This document shows positions 10,735 to 20,215 of a DNA stretch of 64,000 bases, in pieces (the stretch's first letter is position 1; the number at the start of each line of letters is the position of its first letter). The notes beneath the pieces are model-generated. The model was not told the origin of the DNA. It made no database searches and saw only the letters and a list, made by a program, of their open reading frames with translations. This DNA comes from Saturnia japonica (Eukaryota; Arthropoda; Insecta; Lepidoptera; Saturniidae). Where the stretch lies: contig CM065316.1 in assembly GCA_033032175.1 (NCBI GenBank), positions 2,636,115-2,700,114 on the forward strand. Direction: 5' to 3'. The position numbers were made by a program, and so were the translations under genes.

Positions 10735-10933
10735 TTATGGTTTATCTCCTAATCGAATCATTTCATTCAATGCTTCACTGTTACATGGAGTTCTTCCTGT
10801 TAATTTTGAGCAATCAAGTTCTTCAATTCGTATACCGTCCAAGGATCTTCCACGACTAAGTGCCACATAAGCTTGTCCAGCAGCAAACAATCGCGGACCC
10901 AAATAAATGACTGCATGATCAACTGTACAACCT
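10735..10933 (-). pseudogene. Helitron-type Pif1 helicase, C-terminal end
   Basis: On the minus strand an open frame reads GCTVDHAVIYLGPRLFAAG, QAYVALSRGRSLDGIRIEEL and TGRTPCNSEALNEM before a stop at 10735-10737. The 'VDHAVIYLG..LFAAGQAYVALSR' block is the last helicase motif of Pif1-type helicases, in the form carried by Helitron transposons. A Jockey LINE interrupts it at 10934. The upstream codons (TLSGMQGCTV) resume in the same frame at 12515 after the LINE and its duplicated target site. Everything upstream of that is lost or unrecognisable. Confidence 0.8.
10921..10933 (+). repeat. Target-site duplication, 5' copy, of Jockey insertion
   Basis: 'aactgtacaacct' precedes the truncated LINE. 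'actgtacaacct' recurs right after its poly(A) at 12515-12526. Exact match over at least 12 bp. Confidence 0.85.
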
Positions 10934-11964
10934 AGGCTAATTAAAATAATTCGCGACTATTTAACAGATCGCACCTTCCGCTATAGAGTGGAAGGTGAAT
11001 TGTCCACGCCCCGTCCAATACGCTCAGGCGTTCCCCAAGGTTCGATCCTGGCTCCTAGCCTATTTAACCTGTACGTCAGTGACCTACCTCGACTCCCGGA
11101 GGTCGAGGTAGGGCTATACGCTGACGATACAGTCTTATATGCCTCAGATAGGAATAGATCCCACCTCAGACACAAAGTCCAACGCTCCGTGACCACTCTC
11201 GGGAAGTGGTTTAACGAGTGGCGTATAGCCGTTAATCCCTCGAAGAGCGCCGCGATGCTCTTCGATGCGGATTCGTCACAGATACCGTGGAAGCTTAAAC
11301 CTGTTAAGCTCTACGATAATCCGATTCCGTATGTAAGAGAGACCAAATATCTAGGGGTAACCCTAGATAGTAGGCTCTCTTTTAGACCCCACATCCGTAA
11401 GGTTAGGAACAGGGCCGCGTGGGTCCTGGGCCGGTTGCATCCTCTGTTGTGTTCGGTGAGTAAAATGTCCACGCGACATAAGCTCACGCTCTACAAGACG
11501 TGTATTCGACCAATTTTGACATACAGTTGCGCCGTGTTCGCACATATGTCCGAGTCGAGTTTCAAACGGTTACAATCGATACAGAATAGGTTCCTCTATC
11601 GTCTCACCGGGGCCCCGTGGTATGTTTGAAGCGTAGATCTCCATAGAGATATGGAGCTTCCTTCGATACATGCCTACGTTAAACAGCTCTCCCGTTCGTG
11701 TTTCGACACCGCGTCGAACCACGCGAATCCGTTAATAAAAACAGCCGCCACTTATGTTCCGGCACCCACGGACATCCGGTGCAAACGCCGGCCGCGCAAT
11801 ATTTTTATTGATCCCGACGATCACATCGAAAATTCGAATAAATATTACACATCCGTCTCTCCAAACAGAGCGTGCCAGCGCCCACGCCCGTTAACCACCG
11901 TTCTCTCCGCAGAGGGCGGGCGGTCAATTTCGCTCCAGCACACCCGTCACGTCCACCCTCTCTA
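10934..11964 (+). pseudogene. Jockey ORF2 remnant: RT domain and C terminus
   Basis: In frame from the truncation point. Contains SGVPQGSILAPSLFNLYVSD and the catalytic LYADDTVLYASD block of a Jockey-clade reverse transcriptase, followed by the C-terminal region SIQNRFLYRLTGAPWYV. A single C-to-T change makes CGA (Arg in the other copy) a TGA at 11627-11629. A second lesion near 11889-11893 (missing base beside 'cccgttaacc') shifts the last 40 codons. It cannot support its own retrotransposition. Confidence 0.9.
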
Positions 11965-12483
11965 GCGGTAACCCAAGCCTAGGTCCGTTCCTCGGTGTGA
12001 AACCCTTGGGTCAGGCAACCGCCCGCGCGATACAAGTGACACTGTACGTGCATCACTTAGCTACCTACATACAACACTACACACGTATGAACATACACAC
12101 GTGCACACCACACAGGTACATAGGTTCTGTGAGGGACCTTTTTTTTTCTTTTTTTACGCTAGTTAGTTAGCGCTAGTTAGTGTAGAAACATTCCGATTAT
12201 TGAATACACATACGCACGGTTCCTTCCTTCCTCCCAGGAGGAAGGGAACGTGCCTATGTGTATATTTAGTTAGCTCGAATCGTAGGTGTAGGGATTCGAA
12301 TAGATCGCGACCTATTTGCGAACGCGACGACCGCCCGAGCCGAGGTCCGGCCACTTTGGCACCCTCGTGCGAGTCGTCCACAAAACTTTCGCGGCTGAGT
12401 GCCCTCTGCGCTCGCCCCCAAGTCCGGTGAAGCTGTAAAAGCCGCAGCGGCTTTAGGGCCCCTAAGGCTAACAGTGTAGTCAG

Positions 12484-12487
<4 letters not shown>

Positions 12488-12514
<27 letters not shown>
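12488..12514 (+). repeat. Poly(A) tail of Jockey copy 1
   Basis: Uninterrupted run of about 27 A at the LINE 3' end, directly followed by the target-site duplication. Confidence 0.9.
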
Positions 12515-12515
<1 letters not shown>

Positions 12516-12606
12516 CTGTACAACCTTGCATGCCCGAAAGAGTAAGTGTGGAACTGCACCCATGCGTAGTTCGCGCACTAGCTCTATCTCTCTTACTCGC
12601 ATGCAA
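12515..12606 (-). pseudogene. Continuation of the Helitron helicase fragment
   Basis: The minus-strand codons before the insertion read 'TLSGMQGCTV' and connect in frame, after removing the LINE and one target-site copy, to 'DHAVIYLG' at 10735-10933. Residues further upstream (SSTLTLSG) do not match the expected 'TIHK' motif well, so this end is diverged. Confidence 0.5.
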
Positions 12607-12619
12607 AGAATGCGGAAAG

Positions 12620-12815
12620 AAATTAATTAATCCTGGCGAATCTAATTAGGATAATCGGATGCTTTGATCGGATTATTGCATTGTCATCGACTTTTGACAA
12701 GTGTGCAAAGTTTGAATTAAATCTGATCATTCAAAGTAGGACAAAATCGAGCTCAAAGGGGTCGGTTACATACATACATACATACATACAGGTGAAGCTA
12801 ATAAAAGCGTGTTAA
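12620..12815 (+). repeat. SINE/LINE tail ending in (TACA)n
   Basis: 'cgacttttgacaagtgtgca', 'aatctgatcat', 'gagctcaaaggggtcggt', followed by a pure (tacata)-type microsatellite at about 12767-12790. The layout is a retroelement tail with a simple-repeat terminus. Confidence 0.5.
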
Positions 12816-12819
12816 TAAT

Positions 12820-13560
12820 AAAAAAAAACTCACACGTAACGCTAAATACTAGATTTACCTTGCCTGCCTACGCCCCCCAACAAATCCAGGATAATTGTGA
12901 TAGGAAAAAATAGGATTTAAGGGACTAACAAAAAAACCAGTGAAAAATATGTGTCGGTGCACGTGTATTGTTTAAAATAGAGGAAACTCCTACAAGAGGA
13001 ATGCGGACCGGTGCTCAGGGCCGTGGCCCGCGGCTGGGGAATACCCACAATAACTCTGTCGGCTTATTGAAATGGCCGAGTAGCAAGTTATTGTTTGATT
13101 TAATTAGATAACAGAAGTGGTTAGTGGTTAAGAAAGACAACTCCAAATTAATTAATTAGTAAATAAATTAATAATGAGAGTCGGTGTTATTGTCGACTTT
13201 TATCAGGAGATTTATTTTTGACAAAATGTCAAAAATGTTTTTTCGGCAAAATGTAAAAAAAACTGCTCATTCCATTAAAGGCTTTAAGAATCGCTTAGGA
13301 GACTATTTTTCATTGATTAAAACCCTCCGCATTCTCTGTTGACACTAAGTCATCTGATGACCAGCTCGGACAACGCCGTGCAAGAATCCACCCACGGGTC
13401 AAAGATCAGAGAGAGAACGACATGCTTGAAGAAGACTCTCTGTTCAAGACAAAAAAAATAAGAAAAACTTGTATCCCTTTCAAATCAAAAAATTTGGTAC
13501 TTACCTACTTACTTACACGCAAGGATTTTTATTAAACGTCCAATTTAATTCTAAACTTTT
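12820..13560. other. No gene seen
   Basis: AT-rich with a short GC-rich patch near 13000-13060. No protein-like frame and no RNA gene. Confidence 0.4.
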
Positions 13561-13756
13561 TGTAATTGTTACACAATCTCGACTTTACGTTGGTTTTAAT
13601 AAATACCCCGTCCCGTAGCCCACATAAAAAAAGTATTTATTTTCCCATTATTATGTATTTATCTATGGTCTTCTCCTTCTCCTTCCTCTACCTCGCCCCT
13701 GTCCTCTTCCTTGTTGTGTGTTCGATGTTTGAGTTGTGTAAGATGTGTCTGGTGTG

Positions 13757-14753
13757 TTAGATGACTGTTGTGTGATTGACGATTGTTGTGTATTTAGTAT
13801 ACATATTTGGATTTGTCGGTGCGTTGTGTACGAATACTGTATCTCCTAGCACTTTACTGAGTATAGGTGTCGTGTGTATGTACTTTTTAATGCTTTTAGC
13901 TACTATTCCTGTTGCACCTACTACTATTGGTATGCCAATCGCTTGTGTATGCCGCAACCGACTGATTTTAGTTTTAAGTTGATGGTATTTACTTAATTTT
14001 TCAATTTCCTCAGACCCTATATTATAATCTGAAGATACAGTTATGTCTATTAGAAACGTTTCAAAGGATTTTGGTTGACTCTTTTTCTTTTACTTGTGGT
14101 TGCACGAGCGTTTCTTTCCACCACAGATTAGCAACTTCTATTTTATGTTTTTTTGGCTAGACACCAGTAGACGTACTGGACAAGGTTATTATGTCGCTTA
14201 ATATAATAGGTCCCCGCCTGTTTGTCACATCCTGATATAATGTGCTTGTGGTCTCGTCTTTACAGGCACATAGGCGACTTTTTCCGTCAACTGGTTCTTT
14301 CAGTATGTCGCGTTGATGTTGTCGTGTCATAATGGCTTGGTCCTGTATTGCGAATATTGATGATGCTATGCTCGGAGCTATCCGTTGCTTTTTAATCCAC
14401 TTGAACGAGAGCTGCTTATCTATATTGGCTTGATCTAATACTTTTTTAGGAAACTGTCCATGTAACTGTTTATTGCTCCATGCTTCATTATGTCTTTTAA
14501 CTATTACTTTTCTAATTTCTGCATCGTTGTGTCTGTTATCAGGTGGTAAATGTAATTCCCTTTCTATTTCTTGTTTTTCCTTAACGATTGAGATTTTATT
14601 CCTATGTATGTCGTGTTCTAGTAATGCTTCAATGAGATGGTCACTTTTTGGTTTCAGATATTGCTCGTATTTAACTATTTGTGCTTTATACATGTATTCT
14701 ACATTTAATAAATGTCTTCCTCCTTGATTTACCGGTGAGTATAGCCTTTCCAC
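13757..14753 (-). pseudogene. LINE fragment with REL-type endonuclease (R2/R4-like)
   Basis: Minus strand. 14157-14753 reads ERLYSPVNQGGRHLLNVEYM, later 'AWSNKQLHGQFPK', 'SFKWIKKQRIAPSIASSI' and 'AIQDQAIMTRQHQRDI'. This is the post-RT region typical of LINEs that carry a C-terminal restriction-enzyme-like endonuclease. 13757-14060, in another frame, gives 'IDITVSSDYNI', 'EEIEKLSKYHQLK' and 'GIPIVVGATGIVAKS', the end of that endonuclease domain (the ID of a PD-(D/E)xK-type site is retained; the upstream RPD is not visible). The two parts need at least one frameshift, and the RT domain itself is missing. R4/Dong, NeSL or a related clade cannot be told apart by eye. Confidence 0.7.
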
Positions 14754-14769
14754 TTCTGCTGATGTGCCT

Positions 14770-15160
14770 TTTTTATTGCTAATAATATTCTTGTTTTGAT
14801 GTATATTTTCTTTAGATTATTGTTTTTGTAATTTATAACACCGAATGAATGGAGTAAGTAATTGCGTAAGTGTTTATCCCTTTTACAAGATTTCGCAAGT
14901 TGCGATAGGTATTCATTTTTTTTTGTCTCTTTTAATGTATTCTTTAGTTATTTGTTCTCTAATGACGTTATGTTCTATTTTCCCTGATTTATGGACCCCT
15001 AAATTCCCCACTTAATAGTAAATGCCCTTCTTCCGTTACATTGCTTCTATGTCCTGACAACATTTATCTAACCCGAAGTGCATCCCTATGTCGCTTGTAA
15101 ATATTATAATAAAAGCAACTCTATACTATATTATTATAATTTTATTAAATTTTTTTTTTA
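14770..15160. other. No gene seen
   Basis: AT-rich flank of the LINE fragment. It may include further unrecognisable LINE sequence. Confidence 0.3.
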
Positions 15161-15164
15161 AATA

Positions 15165-15620
15165 TAATAAAGGAGTTTGTTTGTTTAAACATACTACTCT
15201 CAGAATCTACAAGTCGGATTCGAAAAATATTTTTTTTATATGATAACCAGATTAACGGTAAATATTATAGGCTATCAAATACTAGGTTACACAGGTTTTG
15301 TTAAGTGTAACCGCTTCAGAACTGCTTCACCCGCATGCGCTGACGTAAAAGTTAATCATACGTAAATATAATGTTCTAGATAAATATTTTTCCTTAGTAT
15401 ATCTAAAAAAAAGTCCGCGATACTATATACCTATCTCTTATACATAAGCCATAATCGGGTATTTCGTGATAAAAATTTGTGGAAATTTGGAAAGTATTTT
15501 ATGAGCATTATTTTAGACAGCCTAATAACCGTTATGAACAAAAGTTACTTCATTATAAAGGCAATTTTATGAAGTTAAACATTGTAGCATGTTATGTATT
15601 TGGAAACATAGTTTAGGATC
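15165..15620 (+). repeat. Dispersed repeat family C, forward copy
   Basis: 'gtttgtttgtttaaacatac', 'tctcagaatctacaagtcggatt', 'tatctaaaaaaaagtccgcgat' and 'ctcttatacataagc' match, in order, the reverse copy at 8560-9055. Partial relatives are at 19793-19895 (reverse) and 39300-39400 (forward). Confidence 0.5.
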
Positions 15621-15775
15621 GCCAGGGTTATCACCATCATTATCTTAATTATTAGTGGACGTCATTATCATCAATAACAAATCATCATTATTATCACTGT
15701 CATCAGTAACGATTAACGATAACACAGTTGAAGGTCAAGTCAAAGAAACGCCACCAATGTAATGTCTTATAAATC

Positions 15776-16290
15776 TCATCTATACATACAATTACTCACA
15801 TTGAAGTGTCTGTTTGTAATGTCAAAATAACAGCTTTTTACTAAATGCATAAGAAAGTTTATACGGAACTTATAACAATACACCAATTTTTAAAATTTCT
15901 GTTTGTTGGTTTGTTCCTGGTAATCTCCGAAACGTTTGGACCGATTTTGACGGGACTTGACTGACAGATAGCTGATGTTATAAAGAGTAACTTAGGCTAA
16001 TTTTATTTGATTTGATTATAAAAACAATTAGGGTTTCATTAAATTAAAATAAAAACTGATCACGCTTAATAACTGTGGGCGCTTAAATGGACCGCAGGAG
16101 ATATTTTAAATTAATGTATCACCAGTATCACACAGGTGTAGATCTTAAAAAAACCTATAAAAAAGTCAGCCTGATCTATCTTCTAAGGTTCATCTGCAAT
16201 AAAAATTTAAACCGAGAGCGGGGTAGCACAATTCGCGCATGTGGCCGATCGACGGCGTTCTATTAGTCAACGACGCGGGCATAGCTAGCA
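15776..16290 (-). repeat. Repeat family B, reverse copy
   Basis: Reverse counterpart of the following element: 'attgaagtgtctgtttgtaatg', 'acagctttttactaaatgcat', 'cgaaacgtttggaccgattttgacgg' and, at its far end, 'gcgggcatagctagc'. Its 5' end abuts the 5' end of the forward copy with about 15 bp between. Confidence 0.6.
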
Positions 16291-16305
16291 CATTTATTAT
16301 AAACT

Positions 16306-16840
16306 AGCTGTGCCCGTGGCTTCGCTCACGTGGACTACAGAATGCCTGCGTGAATTTTGCTTCCTCGTTCCCGGCTATTTTAAAGACAAATATGCTTATT
16401 GTGGGTGTGGCTTAGCAGATAGATATGTACTCTCCCGGATTTTTTTGTATGCCTTTTTAATGCCTATAATTATGTAGTACATTAATTTGCTATATCTCTT
16501 ACGGTTTACTCAGCATAAGCCATTTAAGCACCAGAATTGATTCACCATGCCCATTTTTTTTATTTGTGCGGAACCCTAATTCATATTCTAAAATTAAAGT
16601 AGCCAAGTTACTCCCTATAAATTCAGCTATCTACCAGTGAAAGTCCCATCAAAATCGGTTCAACCGTTTCGGAGGTTACCCGCAACAAACAGACAGACAG
16701 ACAAAAATTTGAAAAAAGGGGAAGTTTTAAATATATCGTATATATGTATGTATTTTCATATGCATTTAGTAAAAAACTGTTATTTTGACATTACACACAG
16801 ACACTTCAATTTTATTAATTGTATAGATGATACTTGATCG
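16306..16840 (+). repeat. Repeat family B, forward copy
   Basis: Starts 'ctagctgtgcccgtggcttcg', then 'tggactacagaatgcc', 'aaaatcggttcaaccgtttcgg', 'aacagacagacagac', and ends 'cacttcaattttattaattg'. This start motif is one I associate with lepidopteran retroelement-derived repeats. Other copies: 17249-17607 (+), 62880-63170 (+), 54755-54890 (+), 54900-55075 (-). Confidence 0.65.
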
Positions 16841-17248
16841 ATTTAATAGTAGATATTTATTTTTATTTCGGTTTTTCATTATAATTTCACCATTTGTGTG
16901 AAGATTCCGGACGTTCTTGAATTAATTCCGCATTCCGGAAGTATGGTAAACATACTCGTATCGCTTTACGAACACAGCAAAAAATACGAGGATTTGCTTT
17001 TTCAGGTTGTTTAATCAATTGGTGACTCATAACACAAAATGTTATAAAACGACAAGCTACAATGACGTATTGTACCGGAGTGTTATTTAGCTTACAATAG
17101 AATAGTCAAATAATGTTTGGAGCGCATTCTTAATTTCTTACACATGACCGCCATTTTGTTTCCAAGCAAACTTAATCATTATTTATCTCATGAAATGTAA
17201 ACATGTAATATATGGATTATCATTAATATTAATACATAATGTAATATA

Positions 17249-17607
17249 TTAGTTGTGCCTGCGGCTCCGCCCGCGTTGACTACAGAATGCCGTCGGTATT
17301 GTGGTGACCCCGCTTTTGTCCACGGAATTCGCCTCCGCGCCGGTTAATGCTTATTATTGTATTTGCACGGAACCCTAATTCTTTGTCTAACATAAAAGTA
17401 ACATATGTTAGTCCTTATTACATCAGCTATCTGTCCGTGAAAGTCCCGTCAAAATTGGCCTAACCGGTTCCGAGATTAGCCGGAACAAACAAACAGACAG
17501 ACAGACACAGACAATTTTTTTTTTTGTTATAAATACCCTTTATACTTTCATATGCATTTAGTAAAAAAACAAACAGACACTTCAACTTTATTTATTTTCA
17601 TAGATTG
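17249..17607 (+). repeat. Repeat family B, third copy
   Basis: 'tagttgtgcctgcggctccgc', 'tgactacagaatgccgtcgg', 'catcagctatctgtccgtgaaa', 'caaacagacagacagacacag' and 'cacttcaactttattta' follow the family order; internally shorter. Confidence 0.65.
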
Positions 17608-17609
17608 AT

Positions 17610-18535
17610 ATATCATATTTATTTTCTATAAGGCTAAAATGCTATACATTCTGTCAAAAAAGCGATTAAATAATATTTTGATGATTTGATTATTTGTTGG
17701 CGTAAATATATCGTTTCTGAAGGCGATAAAATACATTTGGATAAATAAGTAACATTTTGTCTATTATTAATCTTTTCCCGGTACTTTTTAGACGTTATCA
17801 TTGCTTTATAGCTAGTGCGTATTCAACGGTTATTAAAAAACCCGAAAATACACGTTGACCTGTTTGTGGCTACTAATTATCCACAGTATATATTATATAA
17901 ATACCTAAAATACCTATATCATTCTATTGCTTAACAAAACACACCAGTGACCTTTTCGGTCTTCCCTATTTCGCATATTTACGACGTCAACACGACATAA
18001 CTGTGACTCACAGTTGTCTGCGTCACTAAAGCATACAATACCGACAGTCATACGTAAAGTTAACGAAGGATATTATTAACCCAAGGTAAATCAATGATAA
18101 AGGTAAGGTATCCCAAAATATTTAAAAAACTCTTGATAAAAAAATTTCACTCGTTCAATTTTAATTAAGTACGTCACGTTAACCGGAATAACCTGAATGA
18201 TTGAATGTTAGAAATTCCAATCACGGTGCACTTATTATTAAACGTTTAATTAACGATCAGACTAATTAAAAATAGATTATGAAAAACTATTGGAAAACAC
18301 GAAAAAACGTTTCACATAGAAATGATTAAAAAGGAAACAAAAAACCCGAATGCAATAAAAAATACTTGACAGTTATTATTTGATTCTCAAACGTCATACC
18401 TACGAATTATATATAGCCTATCTCACTCCCACAATTAAGACGAATCTAACAACAGCTCATACCGGGTAAAAATATAACTTTTCCCAATAGTTGTCAGTCT
18501 TTAGATATTTACAACCCTAGATATTTAAATACTAA
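17610..18535. other. No gene seen
   Basis: AT-rich. No protein-like frame, splice-bounded exon or RNA gene was recognised. Confidence 0.4.
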
Positions 18536-18540
18536 TATTA

Positions 18541-18605
18541 TACTAGCAGTGTGCCTGCGACTCCGCACGCGTTTGTTACTACGCAGTAGATATGTACATC
18601 CCGTT
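18541..18605 (+). repeat. Short head of a family B-like repeat
   Basis: 'actagcagtgtgcctgcgactccgc' followed by unrelated sequence; a truncated copy. A similar scrap is at 25535-25562. Confidence 0.35.
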
Positions 18606-18889
18606 ATTTTATTTTTACTGATATTGTTGACAATTCATGTGCCGTATCAATTGAGGAATGGCACGTATTTTCCGATTACAATTTTTATCAAAATTGATTG
18701 AAAATTATTATTCTATTCTACGATTTCTAATGTATTATTAATATAACGGTTCTTACAGCTTCTTAATTATTGTGGATGTATGCTTCACGTCTACGAAATT
18801 TGATCAGAATCGGATAAGAATTAAATTTTGTGAACTCTTTTTTTTTACGATTTCTAGAAGTATTATTGACAAGCTCATCGATAATGTGA

Positions 18890-19155
18890 TTTTGTGTTAA
18901 TTAATAGATGGCGCCTCGAACAAATTTTCATTAGCATCGACAGATTGTATTCCTAACGAAAAAGTTTTTTTTTTACGGAAACAAGTTTATACTATTTGTA
19001 ATTTGTTTGCATATATTTCGACAATAGCTAAGAAACATGATATTCTTTAAAATGATGTCTGAATCATTTATAGCTTTTTTAAAATGATGGTTGAATTTTG
19101 ATGAAGAATTAGCGGAGATATAGCTTATCAATGAATAACACTTTTGAGAAATAAT
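18890..19155 (+). repeat. Dispersed repeat family H, copy 3
   Basis: 'agatggcgcctcgaa', 'actatttgtaatttgtttg', 'tttcgacaatagct', 'gaagaattagcggagatat' and 'ttttgagaaataat' match the 4117-4290 copy in order. Confidence 0.5.
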
Positions 19156-19792
19156 ACATACTAGCGATCGCCCTAAGGTCGAAATTCGACCAGCGACTTT
19201 TGGATCATAGACTATTTTCAGTTTGACATTTGCAGTATTCATAAACCTAAACAATGAGTATTATCTACATCACTTGCTGTCACTTTTCGTTGAGTGACAA
19301 TGTCAATATTTTGGGGGGTCTAAGTTCAATGGCAATGGTCGGGTTAGGATTCGCAGTATTCATTTGATTTATTAGTAACATATATTATAGATACATTATA
19401 GCTTTCTAAACTCCTTCTCCATATAAACTTTAACCATGCCAAATCTGTCTTCCATGCACGTAATACGCTTAAAAAGGTACCGAAAGCTTTTGCTTCTCGT
19501 ATTAATATAGATTATCTGATAATACAATGTATGTTTGATCAATATTAAATTAATTATCACGGAAAGCACATGTTTTCAATTATCCTTGCCTTATATTTAT
19601 AAGTCACTAACTGTGCTCCACGGTTTCACCCGTGGTAAAATAACTAACTCTCTATTGAGTTGCCGCCAGTGTAGTAGTATTATGTATTGTATGGTCTCAC
19701 TTCCCGTACTTGCAAACAGCTTGCTAAATTGCTTGACGTTCATGCTTGCAGCTCTGCTCCTTAGGTTCGCAGTGTGAAGTTACATAATGTAG

Positions 19793-19895
19793 GTATAACC
19801 TTCCTCAATAAATAGGCTATAAAATGTTAAAAGAATTTTTCAAAACTGACTGGTAGTTCCAGAAATTAGCGCGTTCAAAAACCAACAAACAAATT
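19793..19895 (-). repeat. Partial family C repeat (reverse)
   Basis: 'aaactgactggtagttccagaaatt' then 'gcgcgttcaaaaaccaacaaac', matching the end of the 8560-9055 copy. Confidence 0.45.
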
Positions 19896-20110
19896 CTTAA
19901 AATATCGATACATAAACGGCCATTGAAGTAGTTTACACATAAACAGTTCTGTCAAGGTGTGAGTTTTGTTTTGACGCTTCCACTCACACATACATAACGG
20001 TAATACGCGAGCACGCACGCACACATATACGCAATTCATTCTTTTTTTAAACACATTGACGCAAGAGAGGTGCGGCGCGGCAGGCGGGAGGCAAAACAAA
20101 ATGGACAGTT

Positions 20111-20143
20111 TATATAGGACGCGCAGACCCACGCCAAACCAGT
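20111..20143 (+). promoter_or_regulatory. Core promoter of gene 1: TATA box and Inr
   Basis: TATATA at 20111-20116 and a CAGT initiator at 20140-20143. The putative start A (20141) lies 30 bp from the first T of the TATA box, the standard spacing. A 75-nt leader then precedes the ATG at 20216. No DPE-like motif was seen at +28. Inferred from spacing and from the fit of the first exon downstream. Confidence 0.55.
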
Positions 20144-20215
20144 ATCGTTCTAGAAGTAAATAACGAAACTTCTCCAGGAGATTAATCGATTTTCTCAACC
20201 GGCTTCAAGCCTGCA

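Larger units (their letters stand above)
10934..12514 (+). mobile_element. 5'-truncated Jockey-type LINE (copy 1)
   Basis: Starts abruptly inside the reverse transcriptase (RLIKIIRDYLTDRTF), continues to the end of ORF2, has a 3' UTR of about 0.5 kb and ends in about 27 A (12488-12514). A 12-13 bp target-site duplication flanks it. Its sequence is almost identical to the corresponding part of the minus-strand copy at 30800-34922, so both insertions are young. It splits a Helitron helicase frame. Confidence 0.9.

Noticed and set aside
12163..12606. 147-codon minus-strand frame across the Jockey 3' UTR and poly(A)
   Set aside because: It reads through poly-Phe from the T-run and joins two unrelated sequences. 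Only its first part belongs to the Helitron helicase.
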